DNA of 25,579 nucleotides from CAYXVF01 sp964468125 (lineage in GTDB: Bacteria > Myxococcota > XYA12-FULL-58-9 > CAYXVF01): the NCBI GenBank assembly GCA_964468125.1, contig CAYXVF010000090.1, positions 1-25,579 on the forward strand, in the 5' to 3' direction. The stretch's first letter is position 1. Every line of letters starts with the position of its first letter. The position numbers and the translations under genes were made by a program. Shown one piece after another: positions 7,821 through 15,583 of this stretch. The notes beneath the pieces are model-generated. The model did not search any database and was not told the DNA's origin. It was given only the letters and a program-made list of their open reading frames with translations.

Positions 7821-8657
7821 ATGTTGAGCGCGCTCATCGCCGGCTTCGTACTCGCCGCACCTGCAGAAGTCGTGGTCTACGATCTGGAGGTCGACGGCTT
7901 CAGCGATCGACAACGCACGCTCGCGCAGTACAGCATCCTCACGGAGCTGAACAAACGCGAGGGGCTGCGTGCGATCGGGATCGACGAAGCGCGGGAGCGC
8001 GCCGGGTTTCGGGAGGAGCTCGGCTGTGAGCCCAAGGATTGTCTCGCCCAGCTCGTCGACGCGATCGGAAGCGACGTCGTGGTCACCGGCCGCATCACAC
8101 GTCTGGGGACGACGACCGCCATCGCTTTGCGGGTCGTCGACCTGCGCGAGCGGGCGGTGGTGGCGAGCTCCACCCGTCAGCTTGCACTGAGCAAGGGCGA
8201 GGGGGTCCTCGCGGCGCTGGGTCCGATGGTAGAGGAGCTCTTCGAGGCCCATCCGGTACGCTCGGGCGCGAGCACCGGAGTCACCCGTACCCTTCAGGAG
8301 CGCTGGGAGCCCGCCCCCGTGCCCCAAGCGGTCTTTTTCAGCGGCCTCGCCATCACCGTGGCCACCGCGGCAGCGGGGGTCGCCTTTGGGGTTCGCGCGG
8401 TCCAGAAGAGAAACGACTTCGAGGCCACGGCCGCGAACAGCAGCCCGGAGAACCCTGCGAACGGCATTGAGCTGATCGAGCTCGAGGACCAGTTCGAGAC
8501 CGCCCGGAACATCTCGAACGCATTCTTCGCCGCCTCGGCTGCATCGGCGGTGATCACGACCACGCTCTTTTTCTTTACGGACTTTGGCGAGGATCCGGTC
8601 CTGACCGTCGGACCGACCTCGCAAGGGCTCCAGGTCGGCGCGACCTTGCGCTTCTGA
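7821..8657 (+). CDS. exported/membrane protein of unknown function
   Basis: A 278-residue protein with a short signal-like start (residues 1-15) and a clear AGGAG site before the ATG. Residues about 16-145 form an alpha/beta domain with a GCEPKDCLAQLVDAIGSDVVVTGRITRLG-type core, shared in style with periplasmic proteins whose first domain resembles TolB-N/FlgO; its two cysteines (70 and 74) may pair. Two hydrophobic helices follow, about 168-193 and 231-252, separated by a polar loop, and the protein ends in a short beta-like LQVGATLRF tail. Proteins of this build are common in myxobacteria and usually have no assigned function. It is followed 49 bases later by a lipoprotein gene on the same strand. 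Confidence 0.75.
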   Translation: MLSALIAGFVLAAPAEVVVYDLEVDGFSDRQRTLAQYSILTELNKREGLRAIGIDEARERAGFREELGCEPKDCLAQLVDAIGSDVVVTGRITRLGTTTAIALRVVDLRERAVVASSTRQLALSKGEGVLAALGPMVEELFEAHPVRSGASTGVTRTLQERWEPAPVPQAVFFSGLAITVATAAAGVAFGVRAVQKRNDFEATAANSSPENPANGIELIELEDQFETARNISNAFFAASAASAVITTTLFFFTDFGEDPVLTVGPTSQGLQVGATLRF

Positions 8658-8706
8658 GCCCCTCGCCCCTTTCGTTCGTTTGGCTGTTTTGTGATAAGCC
8701 GCCGCC

Positions 8707-10005
8707 ATGCGCCTGATGCTCGCAACCGGGCTCTGTCTCCTCGTCGCCTGCGGCGGTGAGGAAGAGACCATCGTCGTCGACTCGCGAGGTCGCATCGAAG
8801 CCCTCATCAACCTCACCGTCGAAGACGTCGGCGAAACACTCAGCGTCAGTACGCCGGCCGGCCAGTCGGTCTTCCTGATGGAGCATCGCGGTGTTCTGAC
8901 GATCGACGACGTGGACTACGGGGTGGCTGGCGAAAACCACCTACTCGGCCTCGCCCTCGATCGATCGCTGGTGGTCCAATGGGTGCGAGATTACGGCCCG
9001 GTATTCGATCTCACCCTCGCCGGGGGCGTCTGGCGTGAACCCAGGGCTGTCGTGCTGATCGCATCGGGTGAGCTCACCACGTCGTCCGCAGTGGTCACGG
9101 GTCCCGCCTTCTTACCGATCGCCTTCGCCGACGGGGTCGCCCTTCCCGCGCTGCCCCTTTCGAGTGAGGAGGGCGCGCTCCTCCCGCGTAGTGTTCGAGG
9201 CTCCGGAGAGGTCACGGCGGTGGCGGGAACGCTCACCCGCAACGTCGATGGCGACGGTCTACCGCTTCCCGCTCCACGCCAAGAAGCATGGGTGCGCCGG
9301 TACGAGGGCGAGCTAGGCGGCGCGCCGGTGTGGGACCGCGCCTTCGCCGCGGAGAGCGGTGACGCTTCGCTGCGCTCTGCTGCTGTAGACTCGGTGGGCA
9401 ACGTGGTTGTGGAGGGCTTGTCTTACGGCACCCTCCCGGGTCTGAGTATCAGCGCCGGCGCCTTCTTGGCCAAGCTCGGCGCCACGGCGGGAGACCCACT
9501 CTGGGTTCGCGAGCGTTTCGACGACCCGACGAGCATCCCGCTCGCGATCGACGCCGCCGACAATGTGCTCGTGAACACGGTCGCTCTCGAGCGCGGCGAA
9601 ACGGCCGCAAACGCCCCGGAGCTCTACGCTCTCAACGGGACAAATGGCGCAACGAGCTACAGTCGAGTCCTCGTGAGCGACGACACCGATTTCTTCGCGC
9701 CGCGTTTTCTCTGCGCGGGGCGAGACGACGACGCCTACGCGGTAGTAGGCGAGTTCACCGGCACCCTGCGCACAGCAAACTCGGTAGCGACGGTCGTCAA
9801 CAACTCAGTGTTCGTGCTCAAGAGTGAGAACGACGGCGGTGCTGCGCTCTTTTTACGGTGGTCCGAATCTTCCGTGGACGTCAACACGGAGTACGGATCC
9901 TGCGACGACGCCGGCGGAATCGTCCTAGGCGGCCGCTTCGATCGCGTCGACGGCAGCACGGGCGAGACGACTCGCCTGCTCTACTTTCTACGTCTGAGCA
10001 GCTGA
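8707..10005 (+). CDS. lipoprotein with SBBP-like beta-propeller repeats
   Basis: The 432-residue product begins with a lipoprotein signal (hydrophobic run then LVACGG, Cys15), so it is probably anchored in an envelope membrane. The body is repetitive beta-rich sequence: segments such as WDRAFAAESGDASLRSAAVD, IDAADNVLVNTVA and CDDAGGIVLGGRFDR follow the SBBP/propeller pattern (aromatic or AxDxxGNVxVxG). These repeats usually build a beta-propeller for binding rather than catalysis. It is acidic and ends five bases before the stop of a convergent degenerate gene. No specific ligand can be inferred. Confidence 0.75.
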   Translation: MRLMLATGLCLLVACGGEEETIVVDSRGRIEALINLTVEDVGETLSVSTPAGQSVFLMEHRGVLTIDDVDYGVAGENHLLGLALDRSLVVQWVRDYGPVFDLTLAGGVWREPRAVVLIASGELTTSSAVVTGPAFLPIAFADGVALPALPLSSEEGALLPRSVRGSGEVTAVAGTLTRNVDGDGLPLPAPRQEAWVRRYEGELGGAPVWDRAFAAESGDASLRSAAVDSVGNVVVEGLSYGTLPGLSISAGAFLAKLGATAGDPLWVRERFDDPTSIPLAIDAADNVLVNTVALERGETAANAPELYALNGTNGATSYSRVLVSDDTDFFAPRFLCAGRDDDAYAVVGEFTGTLRTANSVATVVNNSVFVLKSENDGGAALFLRWSESSVDVNTEYGSCDDAGGIVLGGRFDRVDGSTGETTRLLYFLRLSS

Positions 10006-10009
10006 GACC

Positions 10010-10697
10010 TCATGCCCTGCACTCCGTGACGAGCGGCTCAAAGATCGGCAAGGCGTGGCGAGGGGGGGCGAGCCGCGCATTGCGAGGATCCGTCCAAAAT
10101 TCACGTGCGGGCTCGAGTGCCGCAGGAAAGCGGGCACGGTCTTCCGACTGGAGCAGGTCAAAGCTCGTGTGCACGCCATAGCCGAGCTCCCGCGCAGCGC
10201 GGGCGGTTTCCTGAACGCAGCAACTCTGGGAGCTCCCCATCAGAATGAGATCGGTCTTCCGCCACAGCGCTTCCGGGTGAGAAATGCGCGTCAATCAGCA
10301 ATACGGCGACACATCGGTCCCGCTCGCGGGACGGTGAGGCAACACGCAGGCCTTCCGCAAAGGCGTCGATGCTCGGTGGGCGCAGCTTCAAGGGACGATC
10401 CCGGCACTCACCTCGTAGGCGAGCCGCCACGCCCGCCGCGAGCGCGCGCAGAGGGTACCGGTCCTCGGGCCCGGGAGTGAAGCCCCGCAGCGCCAACGAG
10501 CTCCCATAGGCCGCATAGGGCTCACGCAGAAAGCTCGCGGCCTCGAGGAGCTCGTCGACGTCTCGGGAGCGATCGATGCGTCGTTGGAGCTACTCGATCT
10601 CACTGCTAACGAGCCGAGGAGTGCCGGTGAAGCAGTGATAGGCCGCAGATATACACTGAGTGACTGACGAGCTGCCGCGCGGGTATACGCCGTCCAT
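10010..10697 (-). pseudogene. degenerate cysteine-hydrolase-like gene (stop plus frameshift)
   Basis: From ATG 10697 one frame reads about 35 residues (YPRGSSSVTQC, YHCFTGTPRLV) to an in-frame TAG at 10590-10592. It then continues protein-like (VDELLEAASFLREPYAAYGS, GFTPGPEDRYPLRALAAG) to a segment VAVLLIDA near 10290. The sense then switches to another minus-strand frame that runs to TGA 10010-10012. This last part (TDLILMGSSQSCCVQETARA, ARELGYGVHT) resembles the C-terminal half of isochorismatase-fold cysteine hydrolases, with SCCV as the possible nucleophile. The gene follows the SDR gene on the same strand with no clear ribosome binding site. It is either a pseudogene or one affected by two sequence errors; the family of the N-terminal part is unknown to me. 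Confidence 0.5.
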
Positions 10698-10739
10698 GAA
10701 GGAGCTATCGGCGCGAATTCGGCACCGTTGCGGGACGGG

Positions 10740-11501
10740 CTAGGAGATCGTGTAGCCGCCGTCGACGGGCAAAATTTGCCCCGTCACGTAGCGCGATGCG
10801 TCGGAGGCAAGAAACGCCGCGGGTCCCACGATATCTTCAGGTTGCCCGTGCCGACGCAGCGCCGTGCGGTCCAAAAACCGCTTTGACACCTCTTCGTTAC
10901 TCAGCAGGGCCTGTGCGAATTTTGTTTCGACCAGCCCCGGCGCGAGCGCATTGATCCGAACGCCAGTGGATCCGAGCTCTACGGCGAGAGTTTTCGTCAT
11001 CGAAATGATGGCGGCCTTGCTCATCCCGTAGACGCCCATCAAGGGCGATGCAGTCATTCCAAGGACCGAGGTGACGTTGATGATGGACCCCGGCCGATTC
11101 TGAGCGACACACCGCTCGGCGACACCTTTCGTCAGTAGAAACGTGCCACGCAGGTTGACCTCGAAGATCTTGTCCCACGCGCCGCCATCGACGCTCAGCA
11201 TGGGACCGAAATGCGGGTTCGTCGCGGCGTTGTTGACGAGCACGTCCACCGGTCCGACCTGGGATTCGGCCCAGTCGAGCAGCGATTCGATCGCTCCCGG
11301 ATCGCCGATGTGGCACGCGTGCGCCGTCGCCCGTCCGGGACATTCCCCTTCGATCGCGCCGACAACCCGGTCCAGCGCGTCCTGCTTGCGCGAAGCGAGA
11401 ATCACCCGGGCGCCTTCACGGGCGAAACCGTGTGCGATCGCTTCTCCGATTCCACGAGAAGCGCCGGTGACGAGCGCGATCTTTCCGGCGAGCTGTGCCA
11501 C
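10740..11501 (-). CDS. SDR-family oxidoreductase (FabG-like)
   Basis: A 253-residue classical short-chain dehydrogenase/reductase, cytosolic and NAD(P)H-dependent. The Rossmann motif TGASRGIG is at 12-19, NNAA at 90-93, and the catalytic residues are Asn116, Ser145 (NVTSVLG), Tyr158 and Lys162 (YGMSK). The C-terminal VDGGYTIS is standard. An Arg at position 38 after the second strand (ASRKQ) hints at NADPH. It starts with GTG directly after the TGA of the cyclic-nucleotide-fold gene (TGAGTG), so the two are coupled. Substrate cannot be told from sequence; a beta-ketoacyl reductase role is one option, but no acyl-carrier or fatty-acid genes are nearby. Confidence 0.9.
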   Translation of the reverse strand: MAQLAGKIALVTGASRGIGEAIAHGFAREGARVILASRKQDALDRVVGAIEGECPGRATAHACHIGDPGAIESLLDWAESQVGPVDVLVNNAATNPHFGPMLSVDGGAWDKIFEVNLRGTFLLTKGVAERCVAQNRPGSIINVTSVLGMTASPLMGVYGMSKAAIISMTKTLAVELGSTGVRINALAPGLVETKFAQALLSNEEVSKRFLDRTALRRHGQPEDIVGPAAFLASDASRYVTGQILPVDGGYTIS

Positions 11502-11951
11502 TCAGGCGTCCTTCACCCGTTCGTCCATCAGGGAGACGAGGCGATCGTTGGTTTCCGTGAGACGTTTGATCACGACTCGCGCGATGTTGCGCATCATCTT
11601 CGCAACCACGGCGTCCCCGTCGTCGATCAGAGTGTCAAACGCGTCCCGGGGCAGGAGATAGGCCAGCACCTGCGTGCTCGCTTCCACCTGCGCGGCGGAC
11701 ACTGCGTGGCTGATGAGCTCGAGCTCGCCGAGTACAGTGGGAGCGGTCAGGCTGACGATCTCGTTTCCCCCCTTCGAGACACGAACGGTCCCCTCCTTGA
11801 CGAGAAAGAGGCCCCGCGCTTCCGCCCCTTCGACAAAGAGCGCCTCGCCCGGCTCGAGCCGATGCTCTTGCAGTCGACTCGTGAGCTTCTGAATCTGAGC
11901 GCTGCTCAGGCCGCGGGTGAGGATGTGTTGGCGGAAGAAGGCGAGGTCCAT
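11502..11951 (-). CDS. cyclic nucleotide-binding-fold protein
   Basis: A 149-residue single-domain protein. Residues about 5-110 show the CNB beta-roll (EPGEALFVEGAEARGLFLVKEG, then VLGELELIS). The phosphate-binding cassette keeps Gly75-Glu76 but the arginine expected after it is replaced (AVSAAQVEA, Ser85 at the Arg position), so cAMP/cGMP binding is doubtful. A helical tail (residues 110-149) follows and there is no DNA-binding domain, so it is not a CRP-type regulator. I chose the ATG at 11951 because AGGAG lies just upstream; any longer frame would read through the tRNA. It sits 20 bases downstream of the tRNA gene and abuts the SDR gene. Confidence 0.85.
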   Translation of the reverse strand: MDLAFFRQHILTRGLSSAQIQKLTSRLQEHRLEPGEALFVEGAEARGLFLVKEGTVRVSKGGNEIVSLTAPTVLGELELISHAVSAAQVEASTQVLAYLLPRDAFDTLIDDGDAVVAKMMRNIARVVIKRLTETNDRLVSLMDERVKDA

Positions 11952-11971
11952 GGGCGGCGCTCCTGATGTGA

Positions 11972-12047
11972 TGGTGGGCGGTGACGGGCTCGAACCGCCG
12001 ACATCCACGGTGTAAACGTGGCGCTCTACCAACTGAGCTAACCGCCC
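11972..12047 (-). tRNA. tRNA-Val (anticodon UAC)
   Basis: A complete 76-base cloverleaf. The acceptor stem is GGGCGGT/ACCGCCC, the D arm GCTCAGTTGGTAGAGC, the anticodon stem CCACG/CGTGG with loop TTTACAC (anticodon TAC, reading GUA), and the T arm GGCGG/CCGTC-type stem with loop TTCGAGC. CCA is encoded at the 3' end. It lies between the Hpt gene (19 bases away) and the cyclic-nucleotide-fold gene (20 bases away), all on the minus strand. Confidence 0.97.
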
Positions 12048-12066
12048 CTCCACGCCGGTTAACACA

Positions 12067-12396
12067 TCAACGGTGGGCGGTAAACTCACTGCGTACGGTG
12101 GCGCAAACCCGGGCGAGCGCGCGGGCCCGGTCGGCCACCCCAGCCGATCCGAGGGCAGGCGCCTCCATGAAGGCACGGGCCGCTCGGGTCACCGCTTTTG
12201 CCGCTTCGGTGATCTCCGGAAAGCCAAAGGAGGCGCCGTTGCCCGCGAGCTTGTGAGCGATGGCGCGGAGGGCCGGGAGCGCCGCGCCGTCGTCCCGGGC
12301 GAGCGCGTCGGCGAGCGCTTCGAGCTCCGCGCGGGTCGCCTCGAGGCTTTCGAGATAGCCCTCGACCAGGTCACGGTACTCCTCAGGCAGGTTCAC
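12067..12396 (-). CDS. Hpt-domain phosphotransfer protein
   Basis: A 109-residue helical histidine-phosphotransfer protein. The site motif AIAHKLAGNGASFGF places the phospho-accepting histidine at residue 48, with the small residues after it that the Hpt bundle requires. It would relay phosphate between a histidine kinase's receiver and a response regulator in the cytosol. Its GTG start overlaps the TGA of the receiver gene (GTGA), so the pair is translationally coupled and likely a phosphorelay couple. No histidine kinase is in the window. Confidence 0.85.
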   Translation of the reverse strand: MNLPEEYRDLVEGYLESLEATRAELEALADALARDDGAALPALRAIAHKLAGNGASFGFPEITEAAKAVTRAARAFMEAPALGSAGVADRARALARVCATVRSEFTAHR

Positions 12397-12767
12397 ACGA
12401 GCTCCTTGCCGCAGAGCCGGGAGATTTCCCGGACGAGCTCGTTCGGTTGGAACGGCTTGTCGAGCGCAGCCTCGGCTCCGCAGGCGAGGGCTCGCTCACG
12501 GTGCCCGGGTCCGCCCGCGGTCAGAAAGACGATTCGTGGCGCCTGTCCTTCCCAGGCCTCGCGTAGTCTTCGGCACAGCTCGAACCCATCGAGCCCTGGC
12601 ATCATCGCGTCGAGGATCAAGAGCTCGGGCGGGGCGTCCTGGAGGAGCGTGTCGAGGGCCACCTGCGAATCCGTGTAGCCCGTCACCGTCGCACCGAGAC
12701 GTCGCTCCAACGCGGTCATGAGCAGGCGCAGGATCATCGGGTCGTCGTCAACACAGGCCACGCGCAC
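12393..12767 (-). CDS. single-domain response regulator (receiver)
   Basis: A 124-residue stand-alone receiver domain. Acidic pocket residues are Asp7-Asp9 (CVDDDP), the phospho-acceptor is Asp53 (LLILDAMMPG), with Thr83 (FLTAG) and Lys104 (LDKPFQ) completing the set. There is no output domain, so it should act by protein contact or as a relay. The GTG at 12767 is preceded by AAGGAG at good spacing; upstream in-frame sequence is not protein-like. It overlaps the Hpt gene and is divergent from the NtrC-type gene. Confidence 0.9.
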   Translation of the reverse strand: MRVACVDDDPMILRLLMTALERRLGATVTGYTDSQVALDTLLQDAPPELLILDAMMPGLDGFELCRRLREAWEGQAPRIVFLTAGGPGHRERALACGAEAALDKPFQPNELVREISRLCGKELV

Positions 12768-12955
12768 GAGCGCACTCCTTTTTCGCAGACAAACTACGGT
12801 CCATCTTGGAACAAAACGAAGCGCCTCGGGGGCCGATTCTTCGAACGTTACGACTCGATACACCCGATTCGCGTCATTTGGTTCAAGGTGGATGTCGATC
12901 GAACCGTTCAACTCGAATGAAGCCCTGGACGGGCACAACCGACGAGAGAGTCTCT

Positions 12956-14419
12956 GTGAGCGCCGCGAATGCAATGACCAGCGAACCCGAGTCCGCGCCA
13001 GCCGCACGACACTGCGTGTTCCTCGTGGACGACGACGAGCACCTTCGCGGCCTCGTTCGACGCTGGCTCGAAGAGCGGGGCCACGAAGTTCTCGAGTTTG
13101 ATACGGGTGAGGCGTGCCTGGAGGGGCTCACCACCCGCGAGCCCAACGTGATCCTCTTGGACCTGCACATGCCCGGCGCGGGCGGCGTTTCGACGCTGCA
13201 ACGCATCAAGGCCCGGCATCGCTTCTTGCCCGTCGTGGTACTGACCGTCGAGCGCGATGTGAAGACGGTCGTGCAGACCATGCAGATCGGCGCCTACGAT
13301 TTTCTGGTGAAGCCCCTCGACCCGAACAAGCTCGCCACCACGGTATCAAACGCGATCGAGAGCTACGAAATGTCCGCGCGGATCGCGGAGCTCGAAAACG
13401 AAGTGGACGGGGGGCCGAGCGGAATAGTGGGCAATTCGGACGCGATCCGGGAGCTGAACCGTCAGATCGCCCGTCTTTCCGGCACCGACGTCTCGGTCTA
13501 CATTCACGGCGAGAGCGGCACCGGCAAAGAGCTCGTCGCCCGGGCGATCCACGAGTCCTCCTCGCGCGCGAGTGGCCCCTTCGTCGCGATCAACTGCGCG
13601 GCGATCCCCGAGTCGCTCCAGGAGAGCGAGCTCTTCGGGCATGAAAAGGGCTCCTTCACCGGTGCGAACAGCAAGCGACTCGGCAAGTTCGAGCTCGCCG
13701 ACGGCGGCACGCTTTTCCTCGACGAAGTCGCCGACCTGAGCGCCTCGGCTCAGTCGAAGCTCCTCCGGGTCCTCCAGGAGCGCAAGGTTCTGCGGGTGGG
13801 CGGTAGCCAGGAGATCCCCCTCGACTTTCGAGTCCTCGCCGCCACGCACCGCGACCTCAAGGAGGAGGTGCGCAAGGGCAGGTTCCGCGAGGACCTCTAT
13901 TTCCGAATCGTGGTGTTCGAGCTGCAGGTCCCCCCGCTGCGCGAGCGGGAGGGCGACATTCAGCTTCTCACCGAATACCTGCTCGAGCGCTTCTCGCGAG
14001 CCAAGGGTGAAAGAGCCGAGCTCTCAGCCGCCGCGCTCAACGTGATGAGCAGCTACGACTGGCCCGGCAACGTTCGCGAGCTCGAAAACGCGGTCCAGCG
14101 CGCGGTGGTGAGCTGCGAAAACCGACGAGTGCTTCCCACGGACCTGCCGCCGTCGATCCTCGATGCCGTGCACCGCAGTCAGAACGGCGAGGCGGAAGAG
14201 CCGCGGACCCCTCAGGCGGAGATGCCGTCACAACAACCGGCCTTGAGCCCTGAGCACATCGTGATCCCACCGGGCCTCACGCTGGCGCAGGTAGAGCGGC
14301 ATGTGATCGAGCACACCATGACGGTCTGCGGCAACAACCGTTCACGGGTCGCGAGCAGGCTCGGTATTGGCCGAACCACGCTCTACCGCAAGCTCAAGGA
14401 ATACCACATCAGCCACTGA
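12956..14419 (+). CDS. NtrC-family sigma-54-dependent response regulator
   Basis: A 487-residue transcription activator with three domains. The receiver spans about 19-135, with phospho-acceptor Asp69 (ILLDLHMPG), Thr97 and Lys119. The AAA+ domain spans about 155-385: Walker A GESGTGKE (185-192), the sigma-54 contact loop GSFTGA (232-237), Walker B GGTLFLDE (250-257) and an arginine-finger region. A Fis-type helix-turn-helix closes it (RVASRLGIGRTTLYRKLKEY, 464-483). It should use ATP to open sigma-54 promoters on phosphorylation. I chose GTG 12956 for a GAGAG site upstream; ATG 12974 is the main alternative. No sigma-54 target promoter was spotted nearby, and the cognate kinase is not here. 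Confidence 0.93.
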   Translation: MSAANAMTSEPESAPAARHCVFLVDDDEHLRGLVRRWLEERGHEVLEFDTGEACLEGLTTREPNVILLDLHMPGAGGVSTLQRIKARHRFLPVVVLTVERDVKTVVQTMQIGAYDFLVKPLDPNKLATTVSNAIESYEMSARIAELENEVDGGPSGIVGNSDAIRELNRQIARLSGTDVSVYIHGESGTGKELVARAIHESSSRASGPFVAINCAAIPESLQESELFGHEKGSFTGANSKRLGKFELADGGTLFLDEVADLSASAQSKLLRVLQERKVLRVGGSQEIPLDFRVLAATHRDLKEEVRKGRFREDLYFRIVVFELQVPPLREREGDIQLLTEYLLERFSRAKGERAELSAAALNVMSSYDWPGNVRELENAVQRAVVSCENRRVLPTDLPPSILDAVHRSQNGEAEEPRTPQAEMPSQQPALSPEHIVIPPGLTLAQVERHVIEHTMTVCGNNRSRVASRLGIGRTTLYRKLKEYHISH

Positions 14420-14422
14420 GGA

Positions 14423-14446
14423 GCGCCGCCCCTATCCGGGGGGCGC
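14423..14446. terminator. GC-rich hairpin between convergent genes
   Basis: GCGCC/GGCGC and CCCC/GGGG stems with a single bulge enclose a short loop. It lies in the 45-base gap between the stops of the NtrC-type gene (plus) and the GAPDH gene (minus). There is no T run on either side, so it may end transcription weakly or only protect 3' ends. Confidence 0.4.
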
Positions 14447-14464
14447 CAAACACGGCACGAAGTG

Positions 14465-15535
14465 TCAAACCTCCAAGAACAGATAGCGACGCAGCACGTC
14501 GAGCTTCTGTTCCATGTTTTCCTTGTCGAGGTACCACAGAGTGGCTGCGACGGAAGACAGAAGCGAGTTACCGTCCTGCGGCGTGAAGCAGAATCCAGTC
14601 ACTTCATTGTTGTTGCGGACAGCGAGTGTCGGCAGGCTCACGACCGTCTGTGAAAGAATTCGGCCGAAGTAGCCATGCTCTCGACCGAAGGAGAACACGG
14701 TGTTTGCGGACTTCTTCTCGGTGACCGCCACGCGCGTGTTGCTGCGCAGACGCTCGATCGCTTCTTCCTTCGTGATGTCGAACCCGAGACGCAGGGAGAA
14801 GTGAATCTGGTGCATGTACTGGGTATTCAGCTTCACCGCGCTGGAGTAGAGGTTCAGCTCTTCGCCCAAGGTTTGAAAGAGATAGTAGGCGTCGCGTGCG
14901 TGGTGCGTACCGAAGCGGTCGTCGTCGTGCTTGCCCACCTGCGGGGCGGGGACGAAGCTGCCGTCTTGCGAGATGTCGTTCGCACGGCGCATGCAAATGA
15001 ACCGACCGTCTTCCACCTGAATCCTGCCGTCGTCCTGCTCACCGAGGGATTTGAGAAGAACGGAAATGTTGTGCGTGTTGCAGCTGACGACGTGAAGGAA
15101 CTGATCGTTGTTGGGATCGAGAATGTGGTCGTTGATGCCACGGGCGTACATCTTGCCGAAGCCGAACTCGCTGCCCTGGGCGAGGAAGCCGCGCACCTTG
15201 TTCGAGTACTTCTGATAGAAGTTCTTTTTGTTGTCGATTCCCGTGCCGCTCGGAGTGCAATCGATGACCACGCTGGCCCGCGCGATCGCCTCTTCGGCCT
15301 CGTAGGCGACCTCGTGCCCGAGCTCCTTGAACGCGGCCATGCGATCGGTGCTGGTCGCCAGGCGTGCTCCGGCTTGGGTGAGCTGATCGACCTTAGGCTT
15401 GTCCAAGGACTTCGGCGTGTTCTTGTGGAACGTCACCTCGTCGATGCCGAACTCCTTCTTGTGGCGATTCAAAAGGCCGATGAGAGGCTCACCGATGGTT
15501 CCGGTTCCTACGACGTGGACGATGGTTTCGCTCAT
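14465..15535 (-). CDS. gap: type II (archaeal-type) glyceraldehyde-3-phosphate dehydrogenase
   Basis: A 356-residue homologue of the archaeal, class II GAPDH, not of the usual bacterial GapA. Marks are the N-terminal dinucleotide motif GTGTIGEPLIG, VVIDCTPSGTGIDNK (archaeal VVDATPGGIGAKNK), the active-site HVVSCNTHN with Cys152, RRANDISQDG, the double histidine in FGTHHARDA, and a C-terminal NNNEVTGFCFTPQD segment. It would oxidise glyceraldehyde 3-phosphate to 1,3-bisphosphoglycerate with NAD(P) in the cytosol, or run in the gluconeogenic direction. AAGGAG sits at good spacing before the ATG. It reads alone, about 50 bases after dprA's end, and no other glycolysis genes are near. Fold assignment is strong; the exact substrate is inferred. 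Confidence 0.8.
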   Translation of the reverse strand: MSETIVHVVGTGTIGEPLIGLLNRHKKEFGIDEVTFHKNTPKSLDKPKVDQLTQAGARLATSTDRMAAFKELGHEVAYEAEEAIARASVVIDCTPSGTGIDNKKNFYQKYSNKVRGFLAQGSEFGFGKMYARGINDHILDPNNDQFLHVVSCNTHNISVLLKSLGEQDDGRIQVEDGRFICMRRANDISQDGSFVPAPQVGKHDDDRFGTHHARDAYYLFQTLGEELNLYSSAVKLNTQYMHQIHFSLRLGFDITKEEAIERLRSNTRVAVTEKKSANTVFSFGREHGYFGRILSQTVVSLPTLAVRNNNEVTGFCFTPQDGNSLLSSVAATLWYLDKENMEQKLDVLRRYLFLEV

Positions 15536-15583
15536 GATCGATCTCCTTGGAGGGGCCGCGCGCCATGCGGTGGCTGCAGCCGA

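Noticed and set aside
11502..12176. 224-residue version of the cyclic-nucleotide-fold protein
   Set aside because: The extra 75 residues would be translated from the tRNA-Val gene; the ATG at 11951 has its own AGGAG site.
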